Source: Mytilus galloprovincialis
Lineage: Eukaryota > Mollusca > Bivalvia > Mytilida > Mytilidae
NCBI RefSeq assembly: GCF_965363235.1
Contig: NC_134847.1
Coordinates: 51,522,805-51,586,804 of the forward strand
Length of the DNA: 64,000 nt
Direction of reading: 5' to 3'
The position numbers were made by a program, and so were the translations under genes. Position 1 is the stretch's first letter; every line of letters starts with the position of its first letter. Below are positions 1-11,040 of this stretch, in pieces. Under the pieces are notes generated by a model that did not search any database, was not told the DNA's origin, and saw only the letters and a list, made by a program, of their open reading frames with translations.

Positions 1-797
1 ATATCTAATTGCACAATATTGTGCAATAGCAATTAATTTTCAATTGGAGTTATCTTTCTTTGTATAGAATAGTAGTTGATAATATATGTTGGAAATTTGC
101 CAGACATGACTATGATGTCATTTTCTATTTTTATTTGCCAATAACTTTATGTAAATAACTACATTGGAAATTTGCCAATATAAAATGTTGCTGATGAAGT
201 TTTTTTTATTGTTTTATACAATAAACAATGTATATTCACTTTTACTACCAACCAATCTTTACCATTCAGTGATAACAAGCACTTTATTTTACATTTTAAT
301 ATTTTATGATGTTTTTAAAAGAGTAGTTATTGTTGCAAACTCCATTAGAAATTTGAATTGATATCAGTTTTGGAAAAAGGGAAACAGGGATGTGAAAAAA
401 AAGGGGGGGGTTTAAATTTTTCTCATTTCAGATTTCATAAATAAAAAGAAAATTTTTTCAAACATTTTTTTGAGAGGATTAATATTCAACAGCATAGTGA
501 ATTGCTCAAAGGCAAAAAAAAAAAAGTTCATTAGACCACATTCATTCTGTGTCAGAAACCTATGCTGTGTCAACTATTTAATTTTAGATTTAAAAAGTTT
601 GAAGAAGAAATCTTTAATTGATTTGTAAAATCTTGACATTTGTTTTGTGTAAAAAAAAACCATGTAATGTCAAAAATTTGATCACAATCCAAATTCAGAG
701 CTGTATCACGCTTGAATGTTTTGTCCATACTTTCCCCAACTGTTCAGGGTTCGACCTCTGCGGTCGTATAAAGCTGCGCCCTGCGGAGCACCTGGTT
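1..797 (+). repeat. 3' part of an ATACGACC-type repeat element, cut by the window edge
   Basis: This stretch is nearly identical to 16731-17659, the 3' portion of the complete element described at 15277-17659. It ends with the same GC-rich hairpin (CTCTGCGG ... CTGCGGAG) followed by CACCTGGTT. The start lies outside the window. No coding potential is seen. The short ORF at 164-361 also occurs in altered form in the other copy and is not a gene. Confidence 0.75.
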
Positions 798-1079
798 CTC
801 ATTTGAAATTTCATTAATAAAAAAGAAAATTTCTTCAAACATTTTTTTGAGAGGATTAATATTCAACAGCATAGTGAATTGCTCTAAGAGAAAACAAAAA
901 TTTTAAGTTCATTAGAACACATTCATTCTGTGTCAGAAACCTATGCTGTGTCAACTATTTAATCACAATCCAAATTTAGAGCTGAATCCAGCTTGAATGT
1001 TGTGTCCATACTTGCCCCAACCGTTCAGGGTTCAACCTCTGCGGTCGTATAAAGCTACGCCCTGCGGAGCATCTGGTTG
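798..1079 (+). repeat. Second partial copy of the same 3' end
   Basis: This repeats the segment from about 419 to 797 with an internal deletion and ends in the same hairpin with small changes (CATCTGGTT). A short inverted piece of the same sequence follows at about 1258-1325. The arrangement looks like local duplication and rearrangement of the element end. Confidence 0.65.
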
Positions 1080-1457
1080 ATTTTGTCAAGGCAGGACAAA
1101 AAAAATGAATGAATTGTCTCTAAAATTAGCGAAACAAACTAATTTTTTTCTGTACCTGACACTGGCACTAAACTTTAACAGATGACTAAGTTTTTTGAAG
1201 TGGTAGTGAAATGCTCTGCATGGTGCAGGCTGATACATCCTAGATGGTTGACCCTGAAAAATTGGGGCAAGTATGAACACAATACTCAAGCTTGATATAG
1301 CTCTGAATTTAGATTGTGATTAAAGACCCCCATTAAATATTAGACACAACATCGGTTTCTGATACAGTATGAATGTGGTCTAGAAACTTTAAAAAAAAAT
1401 GAAATTAGACATTCACCTATGATGGTCCAACTTACAAAATCTAAATACATGTTATAT

Positions 1458-1850
1458 AGGACTTCTCTTGAACTGAATTTTAATGTGCGTATTGTTATGC
1501 GTTTACTTTTCTACATTGGCTAGAGGTATTGGGGGAGGGTTGAGATCTCACAAACATGTTTAACCCCGCCACATTTTTGCGCCTGTCCCAAGTCAGGAGC
1601 CTCTGGCCTATGTTAGTCTTGTATTATTTTAATTTTAGTTTCTTGTGTACAATTTGGAAATTAGTATGGCGTTCATTATCACTGAACTAGTATATATTTG
1701 TTTAGGGGCCAGCTGAAGGACGCCTCCGGGTGCGAGAATTTCTCGCTACATTGAAGACCTGTTGGTGACCTTCTGGTGTTGTTTTTTTCTATGGTCGGGT
1801 TGTTGTCTCTTTGGCACATTCCCCATTTCCATTCTCAATTTTATGGTAGA
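1458..1850 (+). mobile_element. 5'-truncated retroelement tail (copy 1)
   Basis: The sequence matches, in opposite orientation, the 3' untranslated part of the reverse-transcriptase element at 42637-44030. It ends with the shared terminus CCATTTCCATTCTCAATTTT. Other truncated copies with the same terminus lie at 10702-11040, 13541-13866 and 49149-49215. A common 3' end with variable 5' ends is the pattern left by target-primed reverse transcription. Confidence 0.7.
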
Positions 1851-2560
1851 TTCAGTATACCAACCCCAAGAATAAAGTTTTTTGATGAAATCAAACAAAT
1901 GTTTTAATTTTGAACCCTTTGGTCCTCAATGTGAACCACTTGAAAACAGGGCTCAAATCCAAAATCTAATATACAGATAGATACAGCATATCAAATAACC
2001 CCATTTATCCAATTAACATTGAAATCAAACAAAATTAATTTTGGACCCCAATTTGTGGCAACTGGACAACTGGGCTCAAAATCAAAAATCTAAATACACA
2101 TTTAAATTAAGCTTATCACAGAACCACAAAAATTCAATTTTTGTCAAAATCAAAATAAATTTTACTCTGGATACTTTGGACCTAAATGTAGACCAATTCA
2201 AACCCAGGTCAAAAAATCTAAATACACAGTTCAGCTCATAAAAGTACCAAAAGTATTCAATTTTTGTTGAATCGAACAAAGTATAGTTTAAAACCCTTTG
2301 GACCTTAATTTGGACCAATTTGATAACTGGGCCCAATTTAAAAATCTAAATTCATGGTTAGATTTGGTATACCAAAGAAACACAATAAATCAATTTATGA
2401 AGAAATCAAACAAAAGTTTAATTTTGGACCCATTGCACCTGAATAAAGACCAATTAAAAACCCGGCCAAAATCCCAAATCCATATGCACAGTTAGATTCA
2501 GCACATCAAAGAACACATTATTTTTAATGCTTAGGGCCATAACCCCTAATATAAAAAAAA
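1851..2560 (-). repeat. Tandem array (about 120-bp units), inverted relative of array B at 16136
   Basis: About five degenerate units carry the recurring phrases TTTTGGACC, GATGAAATCAAACAAA and GGGCTCAAA. In reverse complement they match the second tandem array inside the element at 15277-17659. The short ORFs on both strands here come from the periodic sequence. Confidence 0.6.
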
Positions 2561-3760
2561 ATAACTTTCCTTTTGTGGTATGAAACTTTGATCCAATTTC
2601 ATTAGGATCCATACACTTTTTATACTCAAGTTATTGTCTGGAAACCAAATGTCTTTGAAAGATGACAACATCCCCATACCATTATAAAGTTGTATTGTTA
2701 TTTTTGTGGTTGTATAAAATCAAGAAATTGTGAATTTTATACATGTTTTTCATTTTACTTTTAGAAAATCTACATTCAACATTATGTTTAAAATATTTTT
2801 ACATAAAAAAAGTCGGAGTATATAGTTATCAACTTCTATGTCATTTGGTCTCTGGTGGAGAGTTGTCTAACTTGCAATCATATTACATATTATAGTTATT
2901 CAGGTATTATCAAAAGAATCATAATACTGAAAAGCTTTAAAATGCAGTTTATCAGTGTTTTATAAATAATTAATCAGGTCTATTAATAACATAATCTGGT
3001 GTAATCTTGCTCACCATTTGTCCTAAACTTTGCACCTCTGATATATATATATTATAATTGTTTTATTAGGTCATCTTTTAATGTCATAACGTTGGTAATA
3101 CACAGGTATGGTCAAGGATATTAATCCTAAATCTGGCTTTTTATCAACTTTTGATAATCTATTAAAGGAAAATATACAATTTATTCAAAGTTTTTCATTT
3201 TAAATATGAAGTAGTTTCTATAATTTCTTTTCATGTTTGTTTTTTTTTTCTTCTTTTTTTTTTTTAATTCGTTCAAAAAAGGCCAGTACAAAGTTCTTTT
3301 CATTCATCAAAAGAAAAAAGCACCCAGAATACAATTTTCTTTTTTTTTGAAAATTCAGAAAATTAAAAAAAAACATTTTTGTATGAAGCAGAGAAGCAGT
3401 ATTTCAATTTTCATTTAATTACTGAAACATCTCTAATTTTAAATTCTTTTTAATATTTTCACATATTATTATTGACCTATATATATGCTAAGGAAATAGA
3501 AACTCCAATAGCTGTTCAAGACAAAAATTAAACTATACTAAAGTAATTCTACAACTTTACACCATATAGCAACTTGATCATAAAATCATAAAAAAAAAAA
3601 ATAACCTCAACAATCATTCTCCTTCACTGTCATATAATGGCAGAAGTTCATTTTAAATATTTTTAAATGTAATCATAAGAAATTATAAAAATGGTTAGAA
3701 AAAGAGTAGACCATTGATAGAAATTAAATGTCAGCCAAAAAAAAAAAAAAAAACATTTAT
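2561..3760. other. No gene seen; AT-rich DNA with homopolymer runs
   Basis: Only simple-sequence runs (poly-T near 3240-3265, poly-A near 3740) and a small fragment of a dispersed repeat near 2845-2890 (a phrase like GGTGGAGAGTTGTCT) are visible. The 61-aa ORF at 3233 starts in a poly-T run and is not credible. Confidence 0.5.
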
Positions 3761-5199
3761 CAGGGCCGTAACTAGGGTTCGAATTCAAGGAGGCAGGGGT
3801 TTGGGGGCCGCAGACTGAGGCCCAAAGAGAGGGGGATTGGGGGCACAGCCCCCTGCCGTTTTTTTTTCTCGCAGTAAAATGGCTAATAATGACCCGTTTT
3901 CCTTCGATTTACTTGCTTTAATAAACATCAGTATTGCTTGAACCTGGAAGTAATTTTTATGAAAAAACAAACTGAGATTGCTGTTCGGGGTGACCCAAGG
4001 CTTCGTCTTGAAGGCCGTACTTTGATCTATAATTATCAACATTAAATACATTGTGACCGCGGATTTAGTTCTCAATATGGCTAAAAATCACCGGCTTTCC
4101 TTCGATTTCCTTACTTTGAGAAACATCAGTATTGCTGGATCATTGAAGCAATTTTTATACAAACAATTATTATCTGTATTTAAAGATATTTTTGTTAGAA
4201 ATCAAACTGTTAAGTTAAAAAAACATATAAAGCAAGATCATAGAAAGCAAGATATTTTTTTTTGTCGAGGACCTTGAATTTCAATATTGTTGAAAGCTGA
4301 ACAGATATGTATATAACTACAACCAAGGACTTTCTAAACTAGTATATACTTATATTAGAAAGTCTCTACTTCAACGAATGGGAGTGTTTAACTACTAAGG
4401 CATTGACCATAATGTTCTCGTACGATCGGCCGGGAGACGTTAAAAAAATGACCCAACAGCTGATTCAGCCGGTAACGAATTTCCGATATCATAAAAGATG
4501 AAAGGGAACTTCCTCTGCTTAATGAAGCCCCTAAATAAATGTGAATAGTTAAGTTTTATTCAAAATTGTCGAAAGTAAAGTTTCATATGTGTTCTCGCCA
4601 CATACGGACGGCCACACGAAATTTTTTTTACTGAAACGGTTCACTTTCGGTAAAAAAAAATCCGGAAAATGACAGATATATCACGTATCATGATAACACT
4701 GTTAAAACTGTAAACTTGTGTTGTTTTAATGAATGGCTGTTATTTATTTTGAATTTATTGAACCATAAAATTAATTTTTGACTCTTCACATTGAATAATC
4801 CGCGAAGCGGATTATGTTAAATGTGAAGAGTTAAAAATTAACTTTATGGTTCAATAAATTCAAAATAAATTACTGCCATTCATTATAAATAAATTTCTAT
4901 CAAAAATAAGGCTCAAAGATATATATTAAAATACGAATAACAACGTGCACAGATGTTGCGTATGAATACACAACGTTAGAGTGGGCGTGTCTCCATAAAA
5001 ATTGATAACATTGAAAATAAAGCTAATTCTTTTAACCAATCAGAAGACAGTAAGTACACCAAATTCATTTATTATAATATAAATTCAAGTTCTTCGTGTA
5101 CATATTGTCAATATTTCATTTTATTACTTCAAAAAAAAAATTGGTGTAGAAAATTCAGGGGAGGATGCCTCCCCTGCCTAATAGGTAGTTACGGCCCTG
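3761..5199. mobile_element. Non-autonomous TIR DNA transposon, TIR CAGGGCCGTAACTA, 5-bp TSD
   Basis: The left end reads CAGGGCCGTAACTA and the right end is its exact reverse complement TAGTTACGGCCCTG. The element is flanked by the direct repeat TTTAT (3756-3760 and 5200-5204), so both ends are defined. It contains an internal partial duplication (3880-3960 versus 4075-4155) and a nested fold-back at 4742-4870. No transposase ORF is present, so it is presumably mobilised in trans. The ends resemble hAT-type termini, but hAT elements usually make 8-bp duplications, so the superfamily is left open. Confidence 0.8.
4742..4870. repeat. Near-perfect fold-back (arms about 60 bp)
   Basis: The left arm (4742-4803) and right arm (4806-4870) are almost exact reverse complements, meeting at the small palindrome ATCCGCGAAGCGGAT. 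It lies inside the TIR element at 3761-5199 and may be a separate nested MITE. Confidence 0.8.
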
Positions 5200-5689
5200 T
5201 TTATAAGAAAATTTTGTTAGCCAATGGTATTGAAAAATAATCTTATAATAGTGTTAAACACTGCTTTATCTATTTATTCAGGTGTCAGAATGGCCTGAAA
5301 ACAGACATAAAAAAAATCTACATCTGTTGTGTATTTTTGTTTCTAAAAATACAATTTTAATACTTCTTTTTAAGTAACATGTTAAGAAATTCAAAATTGT
5401 AGATCTGAAACTATCAGGTTTTGTTTAATTAAACTCTCTCTCTCTAATTTTATCATGTTACTAATTATTAATCTGATTTTATAAATAAATTAATCTTTCA
5501 TTTTTATATATTTGACCTCAGACTAGTCACTACTAAAACACAGTTATAGCAGTCTAAGACTTTACATATTTACTAAAATTTCACTTGTTAACCGGTGATA
5601 TAACAATAAAAAAAAAATCGATAATACAGTAATTACCTACTTTTAGTTTGACCCCAGTTGGAGCCTCAATTCCCTTCAATAAAAAGTAA

Positions 5690-5851
5690 GTTTTGATTGG
5701 TGTAATTTCCTTGAAGTAAACCAATCAAACATGATTTAACATTTGTCATTTAAAAGAGAAACCGGAAGCTGATCGAAAAATGTAAACAAACCTTATCTTA
5801 ATATAGAATGTTAACTTGATTCTGTTAAAGATAAGTAAATCGTAAGAAAAT
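5690..5851 (+). promoter_or_regulatory. Likely Rab39 promoter and 5' UTR
   Basis: The 160 bp before the Rab39 start codon hold two CCAAT-type motifs in opposite orientation (ATTGG at 5696-5700 and CCAAT at 5721-5725), 20 bp apart. No TATA box is evident at a convincing position. The transcription start is not determined. The assignment rests on position and the paired CCAAT motifs. Confidence 0.35.
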
Positions 5852-6069
5852 ATGGTAGAGCCAATATTTGATTTTCAGTTCAGAGTTATTCTGATCGGTG
5901 ACAGTACCGTTGGTAAATCGTCATTGTTGAAATACTTCACAGATGGAAAATTTTCAGACGCATGTGATCCAACTGTTGGGGTTGATTTTTATGCACGTCT
6001 GATTGAAGTAAATCCTGGTGTCAGGGTAAAACTACAGCTTTGGGACACAGCTGGACAGGAAAGATTTAG
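5852..6069 (+). CDS. RAB39: Rab39 exon 1
   Basis: Encodes residues 1-72 plus two bases of Arg73, including the P-loop and both switch regions. Donor is TTTAG|GTAATT. Confidence 0.93.
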
Positions 6070-8130
6070 GTAATTTATATATTAAGAGTAAAGAAGAAGG
6101 TAGTAGATTAGTGTTGCATAATGCGTAAATTAATGCAATAATTTATTCATCATGGCTGCACTGTGATGAAGTGCACATGGTCCATATGGATACTGCCATT
6201 GTTTTGATGTTGAATAACTGAATAATTATTTATTGGTTTATTTTTCTAAGAAAGAGAAAGTAATCTTTCTTAATAATATATAAATTAACATATTTGTATC
6301 AATGTATTTTTTTATAGAGTTAGTGCATAAATATATTTGGTTAGAATTAAAACACTGGCCATAATAATTGACCCAAACACACTGCAGAAAGCATGTCGAC
6401 AAAAAGCTCTACAGAGTTAATGTCAGTAGTATTTCATGTAACCCGACTTAAAATAAATTTTCTTATATCTTATCTTAAGTTAACTTCATACTAACTTGAT
6501 ATTAAACAATGATTAATTGTCAATGTACATGTCTATTCTCATAGATACACATGCTGTTATTGATTTGACAATTTTTACAGCCAATACAGGAGTAGTGGGC
6601 CCTCAGGATGTTGCTCTGTCAATCATCATATTTGTTTTACTTTTGTAACACAATGTAACAGCTTCTGAAATCTAAAACACAACTTCTCAGACCGATAGGA
6701 TTGTGTTATAATGTGACAGTGTAATGACCATACTGATAGTATTATTACTGTCATTTGGATTTGATAATTTTGTAGAGTCTGACTTATTTTGACAAATTTT
6801 AAATCTAGTAGTGCAATGACACCTTGTGAATGTAAATCCTTTGAATACGATTACTCATTTAACATTGAAAATAGGTAAAAAGGGAAAGCAAAAATAAAAT
6901 GTTGAAAATATGTCTCAGTTAAATTTGACAAAGTAAGTTGCATTTGGCTTTAGTTCCACAACTTCAAACAACAGTGTCAGTGAACCTGCTCATGTTTTTT
7001 TTTTTTTTTTTGTCACAGAAAAGAACTGTTATATGTACATGTATATCATGTATATAGATACATTACTTGACAAAATACTTGACTTTAATATAAATGATGA
7101 AAAATACATAAGAAACAAAACTTGACCTTGGTTTCAATTTGAATTTTTTAAATTGAAATAAAAAAATGTAAGATCCCCCTAAAAATCATTCATAAATTTT
7201 AAAGGGAATAAATTAAAGAATCCTTGCTATTGTTTCTAGTGTTGGCTATGATATTGTTTCCTAGTTTTCATTGAGGAATGTTAAATGTATTTAAAGGTCT
7301 TTAACCCTTTCCTCCATAATGACGCTTTTTGACGCCACCCCCTTTACTCCATAATGGCGCCTTTTGACGCCTGTGTAGTACCTCAGTTGAAACGCATTGA
7401 CTACAAAATGTCTGCACTAGACTTAGAAAAAATTGTATCCAATATGAAAAGGATATTCATGAGGATGTCTGACTTGAATTGCATTGATGAAATGTTCGTT
7501 TTCACAATGCATTAATACTTTAAACCTGATGGTTTTTTTTATTGAAAAAATCCTATGCGAATCAAGTATGTAAAAAAAAAATTCCATGGAGGAAAGGGTT
7601 AAAGAACATATATTTTTTTACCAATATGAAAAGAGGAAACAGTGTCAAATAAAAAACGTTCATATACGATGTATGATGACATAATTTTGTTCACTTGCAG
7701 GTCCATTACAAGATCTTACTATAGGAATTCAGTGGGGATTTTAATTGTATTTGACATAACTAAAAGAAAAAGCTTTGAGAATATTACACAGTGGTTAAAA
7801 GAGTCAAAAGATCAGACTGAACCACATAAAGGTGTATACTTAATTGTTGGTCACAAATCTGATAGAGATGAAGAACGACAAGTGACAACTAGAGAAGGTA
7901 AAATGTTTGCGGAAAGTAATGGACTGAAATATATCGAAACGTCTGCTAGAAATGGACAGAATGTGGAGGAAGCATTTCTTTTATTAGCCCGGGAAATACA
8001 TAAGTTGATACAAGATGACAAACTACATGTGGAAGACGGTTGGGATGGTGTAAAACATGGATTTTCTAGACCACCAAAAGAACCATTCCATGTTGTAGAG
8101 GGCGAACCAGAAGGGAGTGGATGCTGTTGA
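5852..8130 (+). CDS. RAB39: Rab39-type small GTPase (2 exons, 215 aa)
   Basis: Exons are 5852-6069 and 7701-8130. The junction falls inside an Arg codon (AG|G) and restores ERFR-SITRSYY. The Rab GTPase marks are all present: P-loop GDSTVGKS (residues 16-23), switch I Thr41 in DPTVGVDF, switch II DTAGQE (65-70), the base-binding motif as HKSD (124-127; Rab39 proteins also have His here instead of the usual Asn), ETSA (152-155), and a C-terminal Cys-Cys (214-215) for double geranylgeranylation. Length equals human RAB39A/B (about 213-217 aa), and the N-terminal pattern FDFQFRVILIGDSTVGKS is closest to Rab39 among Rab families. Rab39 acts in Golgi/endosome trafficking and autophagy in vertebrates; the same role is inferred. 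The intron (6070-7700) holds a piggyBac-like MITE. I did not resolve whether it is closer to RAB39A or RAB39B. Confidence 0.93.
7301..7602. mobile_element. piggyBac-like MITE with TTAA ends
   Basis: It starts TTAACCCTTTCCTCCAT and ends with the exact reverse complement ATGGAGGAAAGGGTTAA, a 17-bp terminal inverted repeat that includes a TTAA at both ends. TTAA targets and CCC-initial ends are characteristic of piggyBac-type elements. It is about 300 bp, has no ORF, and lies in the Rab39 intron. A direct repeat near the left end (TTTTGACGCC, twice) is also visible. Confidence 0.75.
7701..8130 (+). CDS. RAB39: Rab39 exon 2
   Basis: Begins after the acceptor TTCACTTGCAG and runs to TGA at 8128-8130. 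Encodes residues 73-215 with the HKSD and ETSA guanine-binding motifs and the C-terminal GSGCC prenylation site. Confidence 0.93.
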
Positions 8131-8354
8131 TACAAATAATATATAGGTGTAGAAAAGAAAACTTGATTTCTTTTAACCAATTGTTAAAAATAATGTAAAA
8201 CTACAGCAATGTGATTGATAATTTCCTGCAGTCATTTAAGTCATAATGTGTAGTTTAAGTTCAATGTTGCTGTACATGCTGTACTATATGAACATGTATC
8301 AACTCATATAAATTAGTAAAATGAAAAAAAAAACAAGTTTAAGTGAAACAATTA

Positions 8355-8360
8355 AATAAA
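8355..8360 (+). promoter_or_regulatory. Candidate Rab39 poly(A) signal
   Basis: AATAAA lies about 225 bp after the Rab39 stop. Other AATAAA-like hexamers occur further on, so the actual cleavage site is uncertain. Confidence 0.4.
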
Positions 8361-9570
8361 TCTTTTTAAATTAGCATTACATTTCATTTTTACTGAATTT
8401 TATTATTTAAGAAAAAAGAACAACATTTTCATTAGAAATTTTCAGGATTTTTTTTAACAAAAACATTATTTTTAGTCAAAAAAGTTAAAGACCATGAAAC
8501 AGCTTTGAAATAATGCACCTAAATGTACCTTGTCTGTGCTTTTATTAGATTTTAATTTCACACTTTACTTGCAGATCAAAGAAAAAATGTACTTTTTAGT
8601 CATCGTGTTAATGTTGTTAATATTTTTTTTTAAATGTTATAAATCACTATCTTGTTCAGAAATATTCATTGTTTACATTTGTAAACTGCTTTTATCTAGA
8701 TATCAAATATTGATTTAAATGTTCTGATTGTTGTTATAATCTTTTAATTAACCATTTGACCATAAATATAAATCATGTATCACATTAATCAGTATATTTT
8801 GCTGATTTTTATTATTTAAGTGCTGTTTTGTCTCAATATTTATCTATTCTTGAGAATTACATGTACTACACTATTTTACATATATTTTGGATACCAGTGT
8901 ATTTATTTGCAAATTAATTAAACCTGTAAAATTCTATATCATTTTGATTTAATTGCGCTTGATATAGTTTATAGAAAGTTTTGTTATCATATCATTTTTA
9001 TAAACTAAGGCATTTTTGTCACACTGATTTCACGAATTGGAAAGAAATTTTAGTCTCCATGGTCTCAATATAATATTCTGATGCAAAGAATTTAGACCAT
9101 GGCCAGCTGATATTTATTATTGACAACGAAAATTTCGGGATTTTTTGTCAATTTAAACAGACCTTAAAGTCATAAGCATAAAAAATAAAAAAAATTTACG
9201 ATGGAGATATTAAAAAAATAAATGGAAATTTGTCCATGGTACACATTTGATGCCTTAGCTTGCATAAAATGTTATAAAGGGACATAACTAGAGAACTGTT
9301 AAAGTGACACCACCCAAATTTTAACTTGATTTGTGTATAAATGGTAATAAGCATTGTCAATACGTTTCATAACATTTGGTTGAGGCAAACTTAAGTTAGA
9401 GAACAGAGGCCTATTTTTGGACGTGTTTTCGAACAGATGAACAAGGGTAACACTTAATGATCTCTTAATCTAGCAGTGGGGCATAAAAAAAGTGTTGACA
9501 TATCTACAAAGTTATATCCAAAAAAAAAAACAGGTTTATATTTGTAAAAGAAATATTGCTCATATATAGG
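8361..9570. other. Intergenic or extended 3' UTR, no gene seen
   Basis: AT-rich sequence with no ORF resembling a protein family. A longer Rab39 3' UTR could extend into it. Confidence 0.4.
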
Positions 9571-10345
9571 GTCTTATTACTGTAGATGTTGTCTCACCTT
9601 GAGGAATTCAAAAAGCAAGACATAAGTATGCCGTTTCCAGCGGCATGGACGGTGGCAACAATGTATTAGTTTGTGATTAGATCTAATTTATGGTGAACCA
9701 CAAGTGATAGGTCAATCATATTGGGTATTCAGTTGTATAAGCATTGGCACATCTCATTTCCATGGAGATTATGCGGCTCTGCCCCCTCAGTCATGGTCTA
9801 TTGACTTTCAAACTTTTGATTATTTTACATGTATTAGTTTGTGATTAGGTCAGTTTATGGGGAACCACATGTGGTAGGTTAATTCATTTCCATGGAGAAT
9901 ATTTGGCCTTGCCTCCAAGTCATGACTTTGGAACTTATCTTAGTTTACATGTACATGTATTAGTTTGTGATTGGATCAGTTTAAGATGAACTGCTAATGT
10001 TAAGTAATGATATTTGGTATGCTAATTTATTGGCATTTGCAAGTATTGTTTCTGTGAAGATTATATAGTCCCACCCCCAATTCATGGTTCATTGATTTTG
10101 AAACTTTTACATAGTTTACAAGTTAATGTTTGTATTGAGGTTTGGTACCAACGTATAATAAGTCAATAATATTTGGTATGAATTTGTATTAGCATTAGCA
10201 CATCTCATTTACATGGAGATTGTTTAGCCATGTAACTCAGTCATAGTTCATTGACTTTAAATATTTGCATAAATTGTGTATAAAGATGATAAAGTATTGC
10301 TATTTTGATTTCAACATTTGCATATTAACAAGAAGGCAAGACATA
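9571..10345 (+). repeat. Tandem-repeat element (units about 125-170 bp) with terminal hairpin
   Basis: The left side has the hairpin ATGCCG-TTTCCAG-CGGCAT. Four units then start with variants of GTATTAGTTTGTGATTAG at 9663, 9831, 9957 and about 10120. The right edge (AAGGCAAGACAT near 10333) resembles the end of the 14583-18076 family (AAGGCGAGACAT), suggesting related termini. No coding sequence. Confidence 0.6.
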
Positions 10346-10701
10346 TCTCTGTGATAACAGTTTATTTATTTTTTGGTTATAAAGTACATGTACGTGTATA
10401 CATAATTTTATGTTCTTGTCCAAAGAAAAATATCCACATGTATGTCCATATTTATTTAAATTGCTACAAAATGTTTTTAGTTTAATCAGGTTAATAATTT
10501 ATTTTAAGTTTGTGTGTTTGTCCCCTTATTCATTGTTATTTGTAATATGAAAAAATATTTATTTTTTAAGTCCTTTTATCATTTGTTTTTTGTGTACCAT
10601 TACAAAATGTATATTGATTGAAATGAGTTTTTATTTTACATTGGAACTTATTTTTTCTACACTACATGTTTGCGCAAAGTTTACCCCCCAGAATTATTTG
10701 A

Positions 10702-11040
10702 AATAAAATTGAGAATGGAAATGGGGAATGTGTCAAAGAGACAACAACCCGACCATAGAAAGAACAACAGCAGAAGGTTACCAACAGGTCTTAAATTTAG
10801 CGAGAAATTCTCACACCCGGAGGCGTCCTTCAGCTGGCCCCTAAAGTAATATATACTAGTTCAGTGATAATGAACGCCATACTAATTTCCAAATTGTACA
10901 CAAGAAACTAAAATTAAAATAATACAAGACTAACAAAGGCCAGAGGCTCCTGACTTGGGACAGGCGCAAAAATGCGGCGGGGTTAAACATGTTAATTATG
11001 AGATCTCAACCCTCCCCATTTACCTCTAGTCAATGTAGAA
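10702..11040 (-). mobile_element. 5'-truncated retroelement tail (copy 2)
   Basis: This is the reverse complement of the tail at 1458-1850, nearly base for base, with the shared end (AAAATTGAGAATGGAAATGG on the + strand) at the left. It is the same family as the RT relic at 42637-44030. Confidence 0.7.
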
